Source of the DNA: Falsibacillus albus
GTDB lineage: Bacteria > Bacillota > Bacilli > Bacillales > DSM-25281
NCBI RefSeq assembly: GCF_003668575.1
Contig: NZ_RCVZ01000012.1
Location: forward strand, 62,001 to 126,000
Length of the DNA stretch: 64,000 bases
Direction: 5' to 3'
Shown: piece after piece, positions 52,195 to 62,742 of the stretch
How the letters are laid out: each line of letters begins with the position of its first letter
Numbering within the stretch: position 1 is the first letter of the stretch
Translations under genes and position numbers: made by a program
The notes under the pieces: generated by a model
Database searches by the model: none
Told to the model about the DNA's origin: nothing
What the model saw: the letters and a program-made list of their open reading frames with translations, nothing else

Positions 52195-52303
52195 TCTTAT
52201 CCAGAGAGGTTGAGGGACTGGCCCGTTGACACCTCAGCAACCAGCCGATTAATAGGTATGGTGCTAATTCCAGCAAGTTGAATGCCAACTTGAACGATAA
52301 GAG
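52195..52303 (+). promoter_or_regulatory. SAM-I riboswitch (S-box)
   Basis: The aptamer shows the conserved core: TTATCcAGAGAGGttGAGGGACTGGCCC, then CAGCAACC, GGTGCTAATTCCAGCAA and the closing GATAAGAG. Stem P1 is cttatc with gataag. SAM binding should favour the terminator at 52321, shutting off metI-metC-yitJ-metH when SAM is plentiful. Confidence 0.97.
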
Positions 52304-52320
52304 GGAGATCATGCAATTAG

Positions 52321-52357
52321 AAGGACCTTCTTATTAAAAGAAGGTCCTTTTTATTTT
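52321..52357 (+). terminator. Riboswitch expression-platform terminator
   Basis: A 12-bp perfect stem (aaggaccttctt with aagaaggtcctt) around attaa, followed by tttattttc. Confidence 0.93.
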
Positions 52358-52399
52358 CTCTTCTCTGCAACTTCCCAAACAAAAGGAGAGATTTTCTTA

Positions 52400-53521
52400 A
52401 TGGCGAAACATATTCAAACACTGCTTGCCCAAGCTGGAAATCATAGTGATGCAGCAACGGGGGCAGTCAGTGCGCCCCTTCACTTTTCAACTGCCTATCA
52501 GCACAATGGACTTGGCCAATCGACAGGATTTGATTATACACGGACAGGAAACCCGACAAGATCGGTGCTGGAAAAAACATTAGCCCAATTGGAGGGAGGG
52601 CATTCCGCTTTTGCATTTGCATCCGGGATGGCAGCGATCCAAGCTGTCCTCTCCTTATTTTCGACAGGGGATGAGTTGATTGTCTCTTATGATTTATACG
52701 GGGGCAGCTATCGGCTGTTTGCTGCCTATGAGCAGCAATATAAGCTTAAATTTCATTATGTCGATACCACTTGTCCTGAAGCCATTTCAGAAAAAATAAA
52801 CGCTCAAACAAAAGCTCTTTTCATTGAAACACCGACGAACCCCTTGATGAATGAAACGAGTATTGTGAGTGTTGCACAGCTTGCCAATGAGCAAGACTTG
52901 CTCCTCATCGTCGATAATACCTTTTATACACCGCTCCTCCAGCGCCCCATCGAAGAGGGTGCGGATCTAGTCATCCACAGTGCCACGAAATATTTGGGCG
53001 GCCACAATGATGTCCTTGCCGGAGTGGTGGTGGCGAAAGAGCAGGAGCTGGGGGAGAAGATCGGCAGTTATCAAAATGGAGCGGGAGCGGTATTGTCCCC
53101 ATTCGATTGTTGGCTCGTTCTACGCGGATTGAAAACATTGCACGTCAGGATGAGGGCTCATGAAGAGAATGCAGGAAAGGTGTCAGCCTTTTTATCGGAA
53201 CATGAATGTGTAACGGATGTGATTTATCCAGGAAAGGGAGGGATGCTCTCATTTCGTTTGGCAAGGGAGGAATGGGTCGCTCCTTTTCTAGAAAAGATCC
53301 GGGTGATTAAATTCGCAGAAAGCCTTGGAGGCGTTGAGAGTTTCATTACTTATCCAGCCACCCAGACGCATGCTGACATACCGGAAGAAATCAGAGTTGA
53401 AAATGGGGTGTGCGGCAGGCTGCTGAGGTTTTCAGTCGGGATCGAGCACATAGATGATATTATTGGAGATCTTGAGAAGGTGCTGACGAAATTGAAGAGG
53501 GAGGCGATTGTTCATGAGTAA
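52400..53521 (+). CDS. metI: Cystathionine gamma-synthase / O-acetylhomoserine thiolyase
   Basis: A 373-residue PLP enzyme of the Cys/Met metabolism family, making cystathionine from acylhomoserine and cysteine. Family segments are DYTRTGNPTRSVLE, FASGMAAIQAVLS, VDNTFYTPLLQ and the PLP-lysine region HSATKYLGGHND. First gene after the SAM riboswitch; MetC overlaps its end. Length and gene order match B. subtilis MetI. Confidence 0.95.
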   Translation: MAKHIQTLLAQAGNHSDAATGAVSAPLHFSTAYQHNGLGQSTGFDYTRTGNPTRSVLEKTLAQLEGGHSAFAFASGMAAIQAVLSLFSTGDELIVSYDLYGGSYRLFAAYEQQYKLKFHYVDTTCPEAISEKINAQTKALFIETPTNPLMNETSIVSVAQLANEQDLLLIVDNTFYTPLLQRPIEEGADLVIHSATKYLGGHNDVLAGVVVAKEQELGEKIGSYQNGAGAVLSPFDCWLVLRGLKTLHVRMRAHEENAGKVSAFLSEHECVTDVIYPGKGGMLSFRLAREEWVAPFLEKIRVIKFAESLGGVESFITYPATQTHADIPEEIRVENGVCGRLLRFSVGIEHIDDIIGDLEKVLTKLKREAIVHE

Positions 53522-54710
53522 AGACAAATTCACTTTTCAAACGAACATCATCCACAATGCTCAAAGTGTTGACCGCCAGACCGGGGCTGTGAGCGTACCG
53601 ATTCATCATGCAACCACCTTTCATCAAGATGACTTTGATCAATTCGGCAAATATGACTATAGCCGTTCGGGAAATCCAACGAGGGAAGCGCTCGAAGAGG
53701 CCATTGCCAATTTGGAGGAAGGCGTGAAAGGATTCGCATTCTCATCCGGAATGGCTGCCATTTCGACAGCATTTATGACGTTGTCAAAAGGAGATCATGT
53801 ACTGGTTTCCGAGGATGTTTACGGAGGGACATACCGGATGATCACCGAAGTTCTCTCGCGCTTCGGCATCGACCATTCGTTCGTGGATATGACCGACCTT
53901 CATCAAGTGGCCACGAATATTAGAAGTAATACAAAAGTCATATATATGGAAACCCCTTCGAATCCGCTTTTGAAAATCACGGATATTGAAGCGGTCGTCA
54001 AGCTGGCGAAGGCAAACGGATGCTGGACTTTTTTAGACAATACGTTCATGACACCGCTGCTGCAGAAGCCATTAAAGCTGGGAGTCGATCTTGTTCTCCA
54101 CAGTGCGACGAAATTCCTGGCAGGCCACAGCGACGTCCTGGCTGGACTTGCGATAGCAGGAAATGAAGCGATTGCTGAAAAAATCGGCTTTTTGCAAAAC
54201 TCTTTCGGTGCCGTATTAGGTGTGCAGGACTGCTGGCTGCTCATGAGGGGAATCAAAACCCTCCATGTCAGGTTGAAGGAATCATCTGAATCTGCATACA
54301 AAATTGCACGATTCCTTGAAAATAATCGACATGTCGAACAAGTGAACTATCCCGGCTTTTCCTATCATCCTGGCTTTGAGACCCAAGTGCGGCAAGCGGA
54401 AGGCCCGGGGGCAGTCCTTTCTTTCCGTTTAAAAGGAGAGGAGGAGGTCAGGACGCTGCTGGAGCATGTGAAAATTCCGGTATTCGCTGTCAGCCTTGGC
54501 GCAGTGGAGTCCATTTTATCCTATCCGGCAAAAATGTCCCATGCTTCCATGCCGCCAGCTGAAAGGGAGAAGAGGGGAATCACAGATGGACTTCTTAGGC
54601 TGTCGGTCGGCCTTGAAAATCCAGAAGATCTGATAAAAGACCTTGGTGACGGATTAGCCAAGATAAAGGAAGTCCGAGAATATCACGATAAAGCAGCCGG
54701 AAGCATTTGA
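53514..54710 (+). CDS. metC: Cystathionine beta-lyase
   Basis: A 398-residue PLP enzyme splitting cystathionine to homocysteine, pyruvate and ammonia. [35 protein letters not shown] and [13 protein letters not shown] give the family and PLP lysine. ATG 53514 follows GGGAGG at nine bases; an in-frame TTG two codons earlier is less likely. It overlaps metI by eight bases, so the two enzymes of transsulfuration are coupled. Confidence 0.95.
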   Translation: MSKDKFTFQTNIIHNAQSVDRQTGAVSVPIHHATTFHQDDFDQFGKYDYSRSGNPTREALEEAIANLEEGVKGFAFSSGMAAISTAFMTLSKGDHVLVSEDVYGGTYRMITEVLSRFGIDHSFVDMTDLHQVATNIRSNTKVIYMETPSNPLLKITDIEAVVKLAKANGCWTFLDNTFMTPLLQKPLKLGVDLVLHSATKFLAGHSDVLAGLAIAGNEAIAEKIGFLQNSFGAVLGVQDCWLLMRGIKTLHVRLKESSESAYKIARFLENNRHVEQVNYPGFSYHPGFETQVRQAEGPGAVLSFRLKGEEEVRTLLEHVKIPVFAVSLGAVESILSYPAKMSHASMPPAEREKRGITDGLLRLSVGLENPEDLIKDLGDGLAKIKEVREYHDKAAGSI

Positions 54711-54727
54711 GAAAAGGAGGTCATGGC

Positions 54728-56578
54728 ATGAAGCCATTTTTGGAAGCGCTGGAAGAAAGGATCCTGATCGCGGATGGAGCCATGGGGACACTCCTATACT
54801 CCTATGGTGTCGACAGATGTTTCGAAGAACTGAATCTTTCCCATCCAAACGAAGTCCTGAAAGTGCACAAGGACTATCTGGATGCAGGGGCTGAAATCAT
54901 TCAGACGAACACGTATGGGGCGAATTATGAAAAATTGTCGCGCTATGGATTGGAGGAATCGGTAAAGGATATCAATACAAAAGCTGTTCAGCTGGCGAAA
55001 GAAGCAGTTGATGGTCGGGCATATGTGCTTGGAACGATCGGTGGGATCCGGGGGATCAATCAAAGCCTATCCTTGGAGGAAATTAAGCGGAATTTCAGGG
55101 AGCAGTTATATTGTTTGCTGCTAGAAGGTGTGGACGGGTTGCTCTTTGAAACGTTTTATGATTTGGAAGAGCTGAAGACCGTAGTCAAAATTGCCAAGAA
55201 GGAAGCAGGCTTGCCGGTTGTTGCACAAGTTTCCGTTCATGAACCTGGGGTGCTTCAAGATGGTACGAAGGTTCGTGACGCATTGAAACAGCTTGAATTG
55301 GCCGGAGCTGATGTCGTCGGAGTGAACTGCCGCTTGGGTCCATATCATATGATCCAGACATTAGCAGAGGTCCCGATACCTGCGAATGCTTATTTATCTG
55401 TATATCCTAATGCCAGTTTGCCGAATTACGAAGAAGGAAGGTTTTATTATTCTGCGGAACCCGAATATTTCGGGAAGATGTCGAATGAGCTGCGATTGCA
55501 GGGTGCAAGGATTATCGGAGGCTGCTGCGGGACAACACCGGATCATATCCGCTCCGTCGCTAAACATTTAACAGATCGGAGTCCGATTTTAACGAAAGAG
55601 GTAAAGGTGAAAAAAGAGGTGGAGCTACAGCCGATCACATCCCGCTCAACACCTTTGCACGAAAAAGTGAAGAATGAGAGGACCGTCATCGTTGAATTGG
55701 ATCCACCAAAACATCTGGATACCTCTTTGTTTTTTGAAGGGGTCAAAGCACTGGGGGAAAGCGGGATCGATGCCTTGACCTTGGCAGATAACCCCCTTGC
55801 GTCACCGCGCATCAGCAACGGGGCCATTGCTGCCATTGCAAAAGAACGCTATGAGGTCAATCCTCTGGTCCATATTACGTGCCGGGACCGGAATCTGATC
55901 GGGCTGCAATCCCATTTGATGGGACTTCATACGTTAGGCGTACACGATATATTGGCGATTACAGGTGATCCAGCCAAGATTGGTGATTTCCCTGGTGCTG
56001 CTTCTGTTTATGATTTGTCCTCCATCGAACTGATCAAGCTGATCAAGCAAAATAACGAGGGAATCTCATTTTCAGGAAAGTCGCTAAGGGAACGAACCCA
56101 ATTCTCTGTAGGTGCGGCATTTAATCCGAACTTCCGCCACTTGGATGCATCGATTAAGCGGTTGGAGAGGAAAGTCCATGCCGGTGCGGACTATTTCATA
56201 TCCCAACCTATCTATGGAGAGGAACAGCTTCAGCAGATTTATGAAGGGACGAGGCATCTGAATGCGCCGATTTTCATCGGGATCATGCCGCTGACAAGCG
56301 CAAGGAATGCGGAATTCCTTCATCATGAAGTACCTGGAATCACCATTCCTGAAAGTACGCGGAGACGGATGGAGTTTGCCGGAAGCGATCCAATGAAAGC
56401 TAGGAAAGAAGGAATGGATATTGCCCGTTCTTTGATTGATACAGCATTGGCATTATTTAACGGCATTTATTTAATCACGCCTTTTACACGCTATGATATG
56501 AGCATTGAGCTCGTTGAATATATAAAAGCACAGACGAATGAAGAAAGGAAGGTTTCCCATGGCCAGCACATTATTTGA
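54728..56578 (+). CDS. yitJ: Bifunctional homocysteine S-methyltransferase / methylenetetrahydrofolate reductase
   Basis: A 616-residue fusion. The N-terminal homocysteine methyltransferase domain ([16 protein letters not shown]; zinc ligands in VGVNCR and [12 protein letters not shown]) is joined to a C-terminal MTHFR FAD barrel ([36 protein letters not shown]). It supplies 5-methyl-THF for MetH and may methylate homocysteine itself. ATG 54728 follows GGAGG; the in-frame TTG upstream is not preferred. It overlaps metH. Confidence 0.95.
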   Translation: MKPFLEALEERILIADGAMGTLLYSYGVDRCFEELNLSHPNEVLKVHKDYLDAGAEIIQTNTYGANYEKLSRYGLEESVKDINTKAVQLAKEAVDGRAYVLGTIGGIRGINQSLSLEEIKRNFREQLYCLLLEGVDGLLFETFYDLEELKTVVKIAKKEAGLPVVAQVSVHEPGVLQDGTKVRDALKQLELAGADVVGVNCRLGPYHMIQTLAEVPIPANAYLSVYPNASLPNYEEGRFYYSAEPEYFGKMSNELRLQGARIIGGCCGTTPDHIRSVAKHLTDRSPILTKEVKVKKEVELQPITSRSTPLHEKVKNERTVIVELDPPKHLDTSLFFEGVKALGESGIDALTLADNPLASPRISNGAIAAIAKERYEVNPLVHITCRDRNLIGLQSHLMGLHTLGVHDILAITGDPAKIGDFPGAASVYDLSSIELIKLIKQNNEGISFSGKSLRERTQFSVGAAFNPNFRHLDASIKRLERKVHAGADYFISQPIYGEEQLQQIYEGTRHLNAPIFIGIMPLTSARNAEFLHHEVPGITIPESTRRRMEFAGSDPMKARKEGMDIARSLIDTALALFNGIYLITPFTRYDMSIELVEYIKAQTNEERKVSHGQHII

Positions 56579-59500
56579 AGAACAGCTAAAGAAAAGGATC
56601 CTCGTACTCGATGGGGCGATGGGAACGATGCTTCAGCAAGCCGATCTAACCGCTGAGGATTTCGGCGGGGAAGAATATGATGGATGCAACGAATACCTTG
56701 TGTTGACCGCACCAGAAGTGATCAAAGGCATCCACCTCGCCTATTTGGATGCCGGTGCCGATATTATTGAAACGAATACCTTTGGAGGCACACCCATTGT
56801 TTTGAATGAGTATGACCTTGGTCATCATGCTTTCGAGATCAATCAAAAGGCTGCACAAATCGCGAAAGAGGCGGTTGGCGAACGAGCTACATCAGATCGT
56901 CCCCGTTTCGTTGCGGGCTCGATGGGGCCAACGACAAAGACGCTTTCCGTTACAGGTGGAGCCACTTTCGATGAATTGGTCGATAATTACCGTATCCAAG
57001 CGGAAGGGTTGATTACCGGTGGTGCCGATTTGCTGTTGATTGAGACGGCGCAGGACGCCCTCAATGTCAAAGCTGCCAATCTTGGAATCCAAGCCGCATT
57101 TGAAAAGACGGATAAAAAGCTGCCGATCATCCTTTCAGGGACGATCGAACCGATGGGAACGACTTTGGCAGGTCAGAACATCGAGGCTTTTTATTTATCA
57201 CTCGAGCATTTGGATCCTGTTGTGGTGGGGCTGAATTGTGCAACCGGACCTGAGTTCATGCGTGATCATCTCCGGACGCTTTCCCAGCTGGCCACGACCT
57301 ATACGAGCTGCTACCCCAACGCAGGGTTGCCGGATGAAGAAGGGAACTACCATGAAACGCCTCATTCCCTTGCGGTGAAAATCAAAGGATTTGCAGAAAA
57401 AGGCTGGCTGAACCTGGTGGGTGGCTGCTGCGGAACGACGCCTGATCATATTCGTGCCATTGCCGAGGCAGTTGAAGGGCTCGAGCCCAGGCTGCCAAAT
57501 CCCTCGCATTCCCATGCTGTATCCGGCATCGAACCATTTATTTATGATGACCCATCGAAACGCCCGATTCTCGTCGGAGAGCGGACTAATGTCATTGGGT
57601 CAAGAAAGTTCAAGCGTTTGATCGCTGAAGGGAAAATTGAAGAAGCATCTGAAATAGCGCGTGCACAGGTAAAGAATGGCGCACAGGTCATCGATATTTG
57701 CCTGGCAGATCCAGACCGGGACGAAATTGAGGACATGAACCATTTCATCAAGCAGGTGGTCAATAAAGTTAAAGTACCGCTTGTGATCGATACAACGGAT
57801 GAAGAAGTGTTGGCTGTTGCTTTGAAGTATACCCAAGGGAAGGTCATTATCAATTCCATCAACCTAGAGGATGGAGAAGAGCGATTTGAAAAGACGGCTC
57901 GTTTAATCAAGCGATATGGTGCTGCTGTCGTTGTCGGGACCATCGATGAAGTAGGGATGGCTGTAACAGCCGAAAGGAAGCTGGAGGTCGCCAGAAGGTC
58001 GTATCAACTGTTGACGGAAAAATATCTTATCCCTGGTGAAGATATTATTTTTGATCCATTGGTATTTCCTGTTGGAACAGGGGATGAACAATACATCGGA
58101 TCGGCAGAAGCCACCATCGAGGGAATCCGGATGATCAAGGCGGAAATGCCGGAATGTCCGACCATATTAGGCATCAGCAATGTATCATTCGGTTTGCCGC
58201 CTGTCGGACGAGAGATCTTGAACGCCGTCTTTCTATATCATTGCACGAAGGCAGGGTTGGATTATGCAATCGTCAATACAGAGAAGCTTGAACGGTTTGC
58301 TTCCATTCCTGAGGCAGAAGTAAAGCAGGCAGATTCCCTTTTGTTTGAAACAACAGATGAAACACTTGCGTCGTTCACTGAATTTTATCGGGGAAAGAAA
58401 AAGGAAAAGAAAATTCCTGTCAATACGATGACGTTGGAAGAGCGGCTTGCCCATTATGTCGTGGAGGGGACGAAGGAAGGATTGATCCCGGACCTGGAGA
58501 AGGCTCTGGAACAATATGATACCCCGCTTTCGATCATAAACGGACCGCTGATGGACGGGATGTCCGAGGTGGGAAGGCTGTTCAACGATAACCAATTGAT
58601 CGTGGCGGAAGTGCTGCAGAGTGCGGAAGTAATGAAAGCCGCTGTCGCACACTTGGAGCCGCACATGGAACAGAATGATGCCACAGCATCCAAAGGAAAG
58701 GTCATCCTGGCAACGGTGAAAGGTGATGTCCATGACATCGGAAAAAATTTGGTCGACATCATTTTGAGCAACAATGGCTACAATGTGGTCGACCTCGGGA
58801 TAAAAGTGACACCTTCAGATTTAATCCAGGCGATTCGGGTAGAAAAACCCGATATTATCGGACTGTCAGGATTATTGGTGAAGTCGGCCCAGCAAATGGT
58901 GATAACGGCGCAGGATTTGAAGCAGTCAAATATTGATGTGCCACTGATCGTCGGTGGGGCTGCACTTACAAGGAAATTCACATCAGGAAAAATCGCTAGG
59001 GAATATGAGGGGCTTGTGCTCTATGCCAAAGATGCGATGGACGGCTTGAGCATCATGAATTCGGTTCAGGATAAAGACAAACGAAAGCAGCTGGGAGAAG
59101 AGTTGAAGGCCAAGCAGGCCCAGCTGGAAAGCTACGACAGAGCACCGGCAAAACAGGAAGAACAATCGGCAGTTGCCGTGAAAGTGAAATCGGATGTTTC
59201 CACGGGTGTGGAGGTCATGGTCCCGCCAGATTTCGATCCGCATATCATCAAGGAATACACCGTTTCCCACGTGGAGCCATATATCAATATGCAAATGCTG
59301 CTTGGCCACCATTTGGGCATCAAAGGGAAAGTATCCCGATTGTTGGAAGAAGGAGATCAAAGAACGCTGGAATTCAAAGAAGTTGTCGATGATCTACTCT
59401 TAAAAGCGAAAATGGATGGGCTGATTCAAACCTCAGCCTTGTATCAATTTTTCCCTGCCCAATCCGATGGGGAAGATGTATTGATCTATGATCCGAACAA

Positions 59501-60011
59501 TGAAGGGGAGATTCTTGAACGTTTTACGTTTCCACGGCAAAAGAAGAGTCCATATTTATGCTTGGCGGATTATTTGAAATCCACCGATAGCGGAGTGATG
59601 GACTATGTCGGCTTCTTCTCGGTCACGGCTGGACATAAAATCAGGGAATGGGCCAAGCAGCTCAAGGAGAGTGGACGCTACCTCGAAAGCCATGTCCTGC
59701 AGGCATTGGCGCTTGAGACGGCAGAAGGTCTGGCGGAGCGCGTGCACGAAATGATGAGAAGCCGCTGGGGGTTCCCGGATCCAACGGACTTTACAATGAG
59801 GGACCGATTCATGACGAAATACCGGGGACAGCGTTTTTCTTTCGGATACCCAGCCTGTCCAGATTTGGATGATCAAAAGAAACTATTCAAGCTCATCCAG
59901 CCTGAAAAGATCGGCATCGAATTGACCGACGACTGTATGATGGAGCCTGAAGCTTCTGTCACCGCCATGGTCTTTGCCCACCCGGAAGCGAAGTATTTTA
60001 ATGTGTTATAG
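56559..60011 (+). CDS. metH: Cobalamin-dependent methionine synthase
   Basis: A 1150-residue four-module enzyme. In order: homocysteine domain ([11 protein letters not shown]; Cys ligands in GLNCATG and [10 protein letters not shown]), folate domain ([13 protein letters not shown]), B12-binding domain with DVHDIGKN, whose His coordinates cobalt, and SAM-dependent reactivation domain ([11 protein letters not shown]). It methylates homocysteine with 5-methyl-THF. ATG 56559 has GGAAGG upstream and overlaps yitJ by 20 bases. B12 dependence contrasts with the MetE used by B. subtilis. Confidence 0.97.
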   Translation: MASTLFEEQLKKRILVLDGAMGTMLQQADLTAEDFGGEEYDGCNEYLVLTAPEVIKGIHLAYLDAGADIIETNTFGGTPIVLNEYDLGHHAFEINQKAAQIAKEAVGERATSDRPRFVAGSMGPTTKTLSVTGGATFDELVDNYRIQAEGLITGGADLLLIETAQDALNVKAANLGIQAAFEKTDKKLPIILSGTIEPMGTTLAGQNIEAFYLSLEHLDPVVVGLNCATGPEFMRDHLRTLSQLATTYTSCYPNAGLPDEEGNYHETPHSLAVKIKGFAEKGWLNLVGGCCGTTPDHIRAIAEAVEGLEPRLPNPSHSHAVSGIEPFIYDDPSKRPILVGERTNVIGSRKFKRLIAEGKIEEASEIARAQVKNGAQVIDICLADPDRDEIEDMNHFIKQVVNKVKVPLVIDTTDEEVLAVALKYTQGKVIINSINLEDGEERFEKTARLIKRYGAAVVVGTIDEVGMAVTAERKLEVARRSYQLLTEKYLIPGEDIIFDPLVFPVGTGDEQYIGSAEATIEGIRMIKAEMPECPTILGISNVSFGLPPVGREILNAVFLYHCTKAGLDYAIVNTEKLERFASIPEAEVKQADSLLFETTDETLASFTEFYRGKKKEKKIPVNTMTLEERLAHYVVEGTKEGLIPDLEKALEQYDTPLSIINGPLMDGMSEVGRLFNDNQLIVAEVLQSAEVMKAAVAHLEPHMEQNDATASKGKVILATVKGDVHDIGKNLVDIILSNNGYNVVDLGIKVTPSDLIQAIRVEKPDIIGLSGLLVKSAQQMVITAQDLKQSNIDVPLIVGGAALTRKFTSGKIAREYEGLVLYAKDAMDGLSIMNSVQDKDKRKQLGEELKAKQAQLESYDRAPAKQEEQSAVAVKVKSDVSTGVEVMVPPDFDPHIIKEYTVSHVEPYINMQMLLGHHLGIKGKVSRLLEEGDQRTLEFKEVVDDLLLKAKMDGLIQTSALYQFFPAQSDGEDVLIYDPNNEGEILERFTFPRQKKSPYLCLADYLKSTDSGVMDYVGFFSVTAGHKIREWAKQLKESGRYLESHVLQALALETAEGLAERVHEMMRSRWGFPDPTDFTMRDRFMTKYRGQRFSFGYPACPDLDDQKKLFKLIQPEKIGIELTDDCMMEPEASVTAMVFAHPEAKYFNVL

Positions 60012-60015
60012 GAAG

Positions 60016-60042
60016 TACCCAGCATTTTTGCTGGGTATTTTC
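60016..60042 (+). terminator. Terminator of the methionine operon
   Basis: A 9-bp stem (tacccagca with tgctgggta) and a T-rich end, just after the metH stop. Confidence 0.88.
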
Positions 60043-60166
60043 ACTTTAAATACGGAATATTCTTAAAATTATAAAAAATAAAGATATTGTATATAAAACG
60101 GCGTATGCATAGGAAATTGTCCACGCTACTACTGACAGTATGAAATTCACCTAAAATTGGAATTTG

Positions 60167-60194
60167 TTAACATAAATTTAACGAATATTTTCAA
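60167..60194 (+). promoter_or_regulatory. Pho-box-like direct repeats upstream of the small peptide gene
   Basis: TTAACA at 60167 and TTAACG at 60178 are exactly 11 bases apart; a weaker TTTCAA at 60189 continues the register. Bacillus PhoP binds TTHACA repeats with this period. The match is short and the DNA is AT-rich, so this is a hypothesis. Confidence 0.35.
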
Positions 60195-60262
60195 TTTTAA
60201 AAATATTTGTTCTCCATGATTTTACATAACTAAAAAATATGTACTTGAGAGGAGTGTTTGGA

Positions 60263-60325
60263 ATGAAAAAGATTAAAATCAAAAAGGTTGAAAAATTAGT
60301 GCCTCTTATCTGCCACTACAGATAA
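60263..60325 (+). CDS. Putative RiPP precursor peptide, 20 residues
   Basis: MKKIKIKKVEKLVPLICHYR. A GAGAGGAG ribosome site lies eight bases before the ATG, much stronger than chance for a 63-base ORF. The lysine-rich N-terminal half could be a leader bound by the PqqD-like domains of the two downstream enzymes; the C-terminal LVPLICHYR, with Cys, His, Tyr and a terminal Arg, would be the core. A terminator-like hairpin follows directly and a ThiF-type enzyme comes 78 bases later. The peptide is not one I recognise. Confidence 0.6.
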   Translation: MKKIKIKKVEKLVPLICHYR

Positions 60326-60331
60326 TGGGAG

Positions 60332-60376
60332 AATATTGGCCGTGTATGTAAAAATACACGGCCAATATTATTTTAT
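60332..60376 (+). terminator. Attenuating terminator between peptide gene and modification genes
   Basis: A 15-bp perfect stem (aatattggccgtgta at 60332-60346 with its complement at 60355-60369), loop tgtaaaaa, followed by atttta. Seven bases after the peptide stop. Such read-through terminators give excess precursor mRNA over enzyme mRNA in many RiPP loci. Confidence 0.85.
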
Positions 60377-60403
60377 GAAGAAGATAAAAAGGAGTGGAAT
60401 CCC

Positions 60404-61549
60404 ATGAGGCCAAAATTTAAAGAAATCATGAAGCCTGTCATCCCATTTGATCAGTCAGTCCGCATCGGGTTTGAAGGGTCGATTTTTGATATAGAAAATC
60501 CGGATGGAATTACCATACATATGATTGAATTGTTTGATGGGAAGAACAGTCTTGAAGATATCGCCCAAGAAATGTCCATCAGTAAAGAAGACGTGGAAGA
60601 GGCGGTGGAAATGTTCAATAGCATCGGCTTGATCGAAGATTGGGGAGAAAATGGGCTGGCATATCTAAATGAGGAGCAGCTGGAGCGATATCGCGCGAAT
60701 CTAACATTCTTCTCAAATTACGCAGATATCCATACCAAAAGGTTTCAGTTTCAACGTAAGCTAAAGGATGCGACTGTTGCTGTCCTGGGCTTGGGAGGGG
60801 CAAGCCTGGATTTAGCCTGCTTAGCGGGTATGGGAGTCGGAAGAATCATTGGGTTGGATTATGACCAAGTGGAGCTCAGCAATTTGAACAGGCAATTTCT
60901 TTATTCGGAAAAAGATATAGGGACGTTGAAGGCTGATGCAGCGTTTAGAAGAGTGAAAGAAATGAATAGTGATATCGAAATTGAGGTCATCAATAAAAAA
61001 ATTACCGATGCCGGAAGTTTAATAGAGGTTTTAAAAGAAGCCGATATCGTAATCAATGGCATTGATACTCCGGGGATCATTGCCACGAGGTGGGTGAACT
61101 CAGCTTGTGTCTTTTTAAATATCCCATTGCTGCAGGGAGGCATCAGCAATACCAATATCATTTGGGAGAAAATCCTCCCGAACTCAAGCGGATGCTATGA
61201 TTGTTTCCTCATAAATTTTTTGAGAAAAGACCCATACTTTGAGCACCAGCTTCTCGCATTATATAATCAAACGTTTGAAAAGAGAAATACTGCGATTGCG
61301 CCACATGTCGCTTTATTAAGCGGTTTTATAACTTCCGAAATCACGAAGCTCCTCTGTGGACATGAAGAACCGATGCAGGCATCGATGTCTCATATTCTTA
61401 ATACGAAAACGATGAGGATAATGGCAGAACATAAGTGGGAAAGGATTCCAGAGTGTCCGACATGCGGAAATCATAAGCATCACACATTGGAACCGGTGAA
61501 TATCGATACGCTCCTATCCATTGCAAAGCAAAAGGAAGCGTTACTATGA
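60404..61549 (+). CDS. ThiF/MccB-type adenylating enzyme with N-terminal PqqD/RRE-like domain
   Basis: A 381-residue E1-like enzyme. Residues 1-90 have the PqqD/RRE winged-helix pattern (ELFDGKNSLEDIAQEM, then VEEAVEMFNSIGLIED). The adenylation domain has GLGG at 129-132, DYDQVELSNLNRQF, a lysine at GTLKAD and NGIDTPG. Zinc cysteines are C264xxC267 and C351xxC354. All key residues for ATP-dependent carboxylate adenylation are present. In MccB and PaaA such enzymes modify small precursor peptides; here the 20-residue peptide is the obvious candidate. The next gene overlaps by four bases. Confidence 0.85.
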   Translation: MRPKFKEIMKPVIPFDQSVRIGFEGSIFDIENPDGITIHMIELFDGKNSLEDIAQEMSISKEDVEEAVEMFNSIGLIEDWGENGLAYLNEEQLERYRANLTFFSNYADIHTKRFQFQRKLKDATVAVLGLGGASLDLACLAGMGVGRIIGLDYDQVELSNLNRQFLYSEKDIGTLKADAAFRRVKEMNSDIEIEVINKKITDAGSLIEVLKEADIVINGIDTPGIIATRWVNSACVFLNIPLLQGGISNTNIIWEKILPNSSGCYDCFLINFLRKDPYFEHQLLALYNQTFEKRNTAIAPHVALLSGFITSEITKLLCGHEEPMQASMSHILNTKTMRIMAEHKWERIPECPTCGNHKHHTLEPVNIDTLLSIAKQKEALL

Positions 61550-62742
61550 ATAAGGAATTGACGCTTGATTCAATAGTGGAAGCCGACCATTTAGCCATTC
61601 AGCCTGAAGGTGATGAATATACGGTGGGGGACCCCGCCATCAATGTATTTATCCGAATTCCTGAAGAAGGGGTCGAGGTGATCAGGCGGCTGAATGGCGA
61701 AGAATCATTGAGTGTTGTCCAGGACAGGCTGCTGAATGAAAAAGGGCTTGAGGTGGATGTGCTGGACTTTGTCAGTACATTGATGGAACTGAACCTCGTA
61801 GCCAAGATTGATGGCGAGCAAATAGTCGAATCAACAATGGTTCAACAAGGCTTGGAGAAGAAAGTAGGGGAGTTATTATTCAGCAGAGCAGCCATCATCT
61901 TATATGCCGCATGTATAGGCACCGCTGTCATTTTTCTTTGCCTGCATCCCCATGAGATCCCTAAGTATAGAGACGCGTTTGTTTTTGATTCTATTGGGAT
62001 CAGCTTGTTGTTTTTCTTTATCATTTCTTGGGTTCTAACAATCATCCATGAAGTCGGCCACTATCTGGCGGCTTCCAAGGAAGGCGTTCCAGTCAGATTC
62101 AATTTGAGCATCCGCTGGTTTTGGCTCGTGGTGGAGGCAGATATGAATGGCCTGTGGGGAAAACCAAAAAAGCAAAGGTATGTACCGCTGCTGGCAGGGC
62201 TGTTCTGGGATGCAGTCATTTTATGTATAGGACTGCTTCTCCAATCCTTTTTGCCTGAGGGGGCTTTTTCGGTCCAGGTCTGTAAAATGATTGTGTTAAT
62301 CCAGAGCTATAAAATCTTATGGCAATTCATTATTTTTGTCAGGACCGATTTGTATTATGTCATGATCACCTATCTGAATTCCGCTGATTTAACAAGGAAC
62401 TCCATCGCGTATTTGTTCAAGCCTTTTTCAAAGAAATATAAGGCTTTCTTCGAAGAATTGCCGATGACAGATAGGAAAACGGCAATGGGTTATGGAAGTC
62501 TGTATGCTCCCGCCTTTTTAGCGGCGGTCTATATTTATACGATGTATTCCATTCCAGGGGCAATATATGCCTTGAAGATGGCTATGGGACAAGTCATGGA
62601 AAACAGACTTGCTTCCGGTGCCTTTTGGGATGGGATGATCCCATTGGTCATCGCCTTGCTTGAAATGGTTTTATGGGGTGTTGGAGTTTATAACACTTAT
62701 TTCAGAAAGGAGAATACAAATGTGGAATTCCAAAACAGTTAA
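61546..62742 (+). CDS. Membrane M50-type zinc metalloprotease with N-terminal PqqD-like domain
   Basis: A 398-residue membrane protein. Residues 1-90 again resemble a PqqD/RRE domain (VEVIRRLNGEESLSVVQDRL, then FVSTLMELNLVAKI). Several membrane helices follow, with the zinc motif H168-E-V-G-H172 in IIHEVGHYLAAS and a later FWDAVILC helix that may give the third ligand. Site-2-protease-like proteins of this build occur in peptide loci such as yydFGHIJ. It probably removes the leader or processes the modified peptide in the membrane. Overlaps its neighbours at both ends. Confidence 0.8.
   Translation: MNKELTLDSIVEADHLAIQPEGDEYTVGDPAINVFIRIPEEGVEVIRRLNGEESLSVVQDRLLNEKGLEVDVLDFVSTLMELNLVAKIDGEQIVESTMVQQGLEKKVGELLFSRAAIILYAACIGTAVIFLCLHPHEIPKYRDAFVFDSIGISLLFFFIISWVLTIIHEVGHYLAASKEGVPVRFNLSIRWFWLVVEADMNGLWGKPKKQRYVPLLAGLFWDAVILCIGLLLQSFLPEGAFSVQVCKMIVLIQSYKILWQFIIFVRTDLYYVMITYLNSADLTRNSIAYLFKPFSKKYKAFFEELPMTDRKTAMGYGSLYAPAFLAAVYIYTMYSIPGAIYALKMAMGQVMENRLASGAFWDGMIPLVIALLEMVLWGVGVYNTYFRKENTNVEFQNS

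Noticed and set aside
61264-61279. A fourth copy of the TCAAACGTTTGA palindrome core
   Set aside because: Only the 12-bp core plus two flanking bases match and it lies inside the ThiF-type coding sequence, encoding family-plausible residues; probably coincidence.
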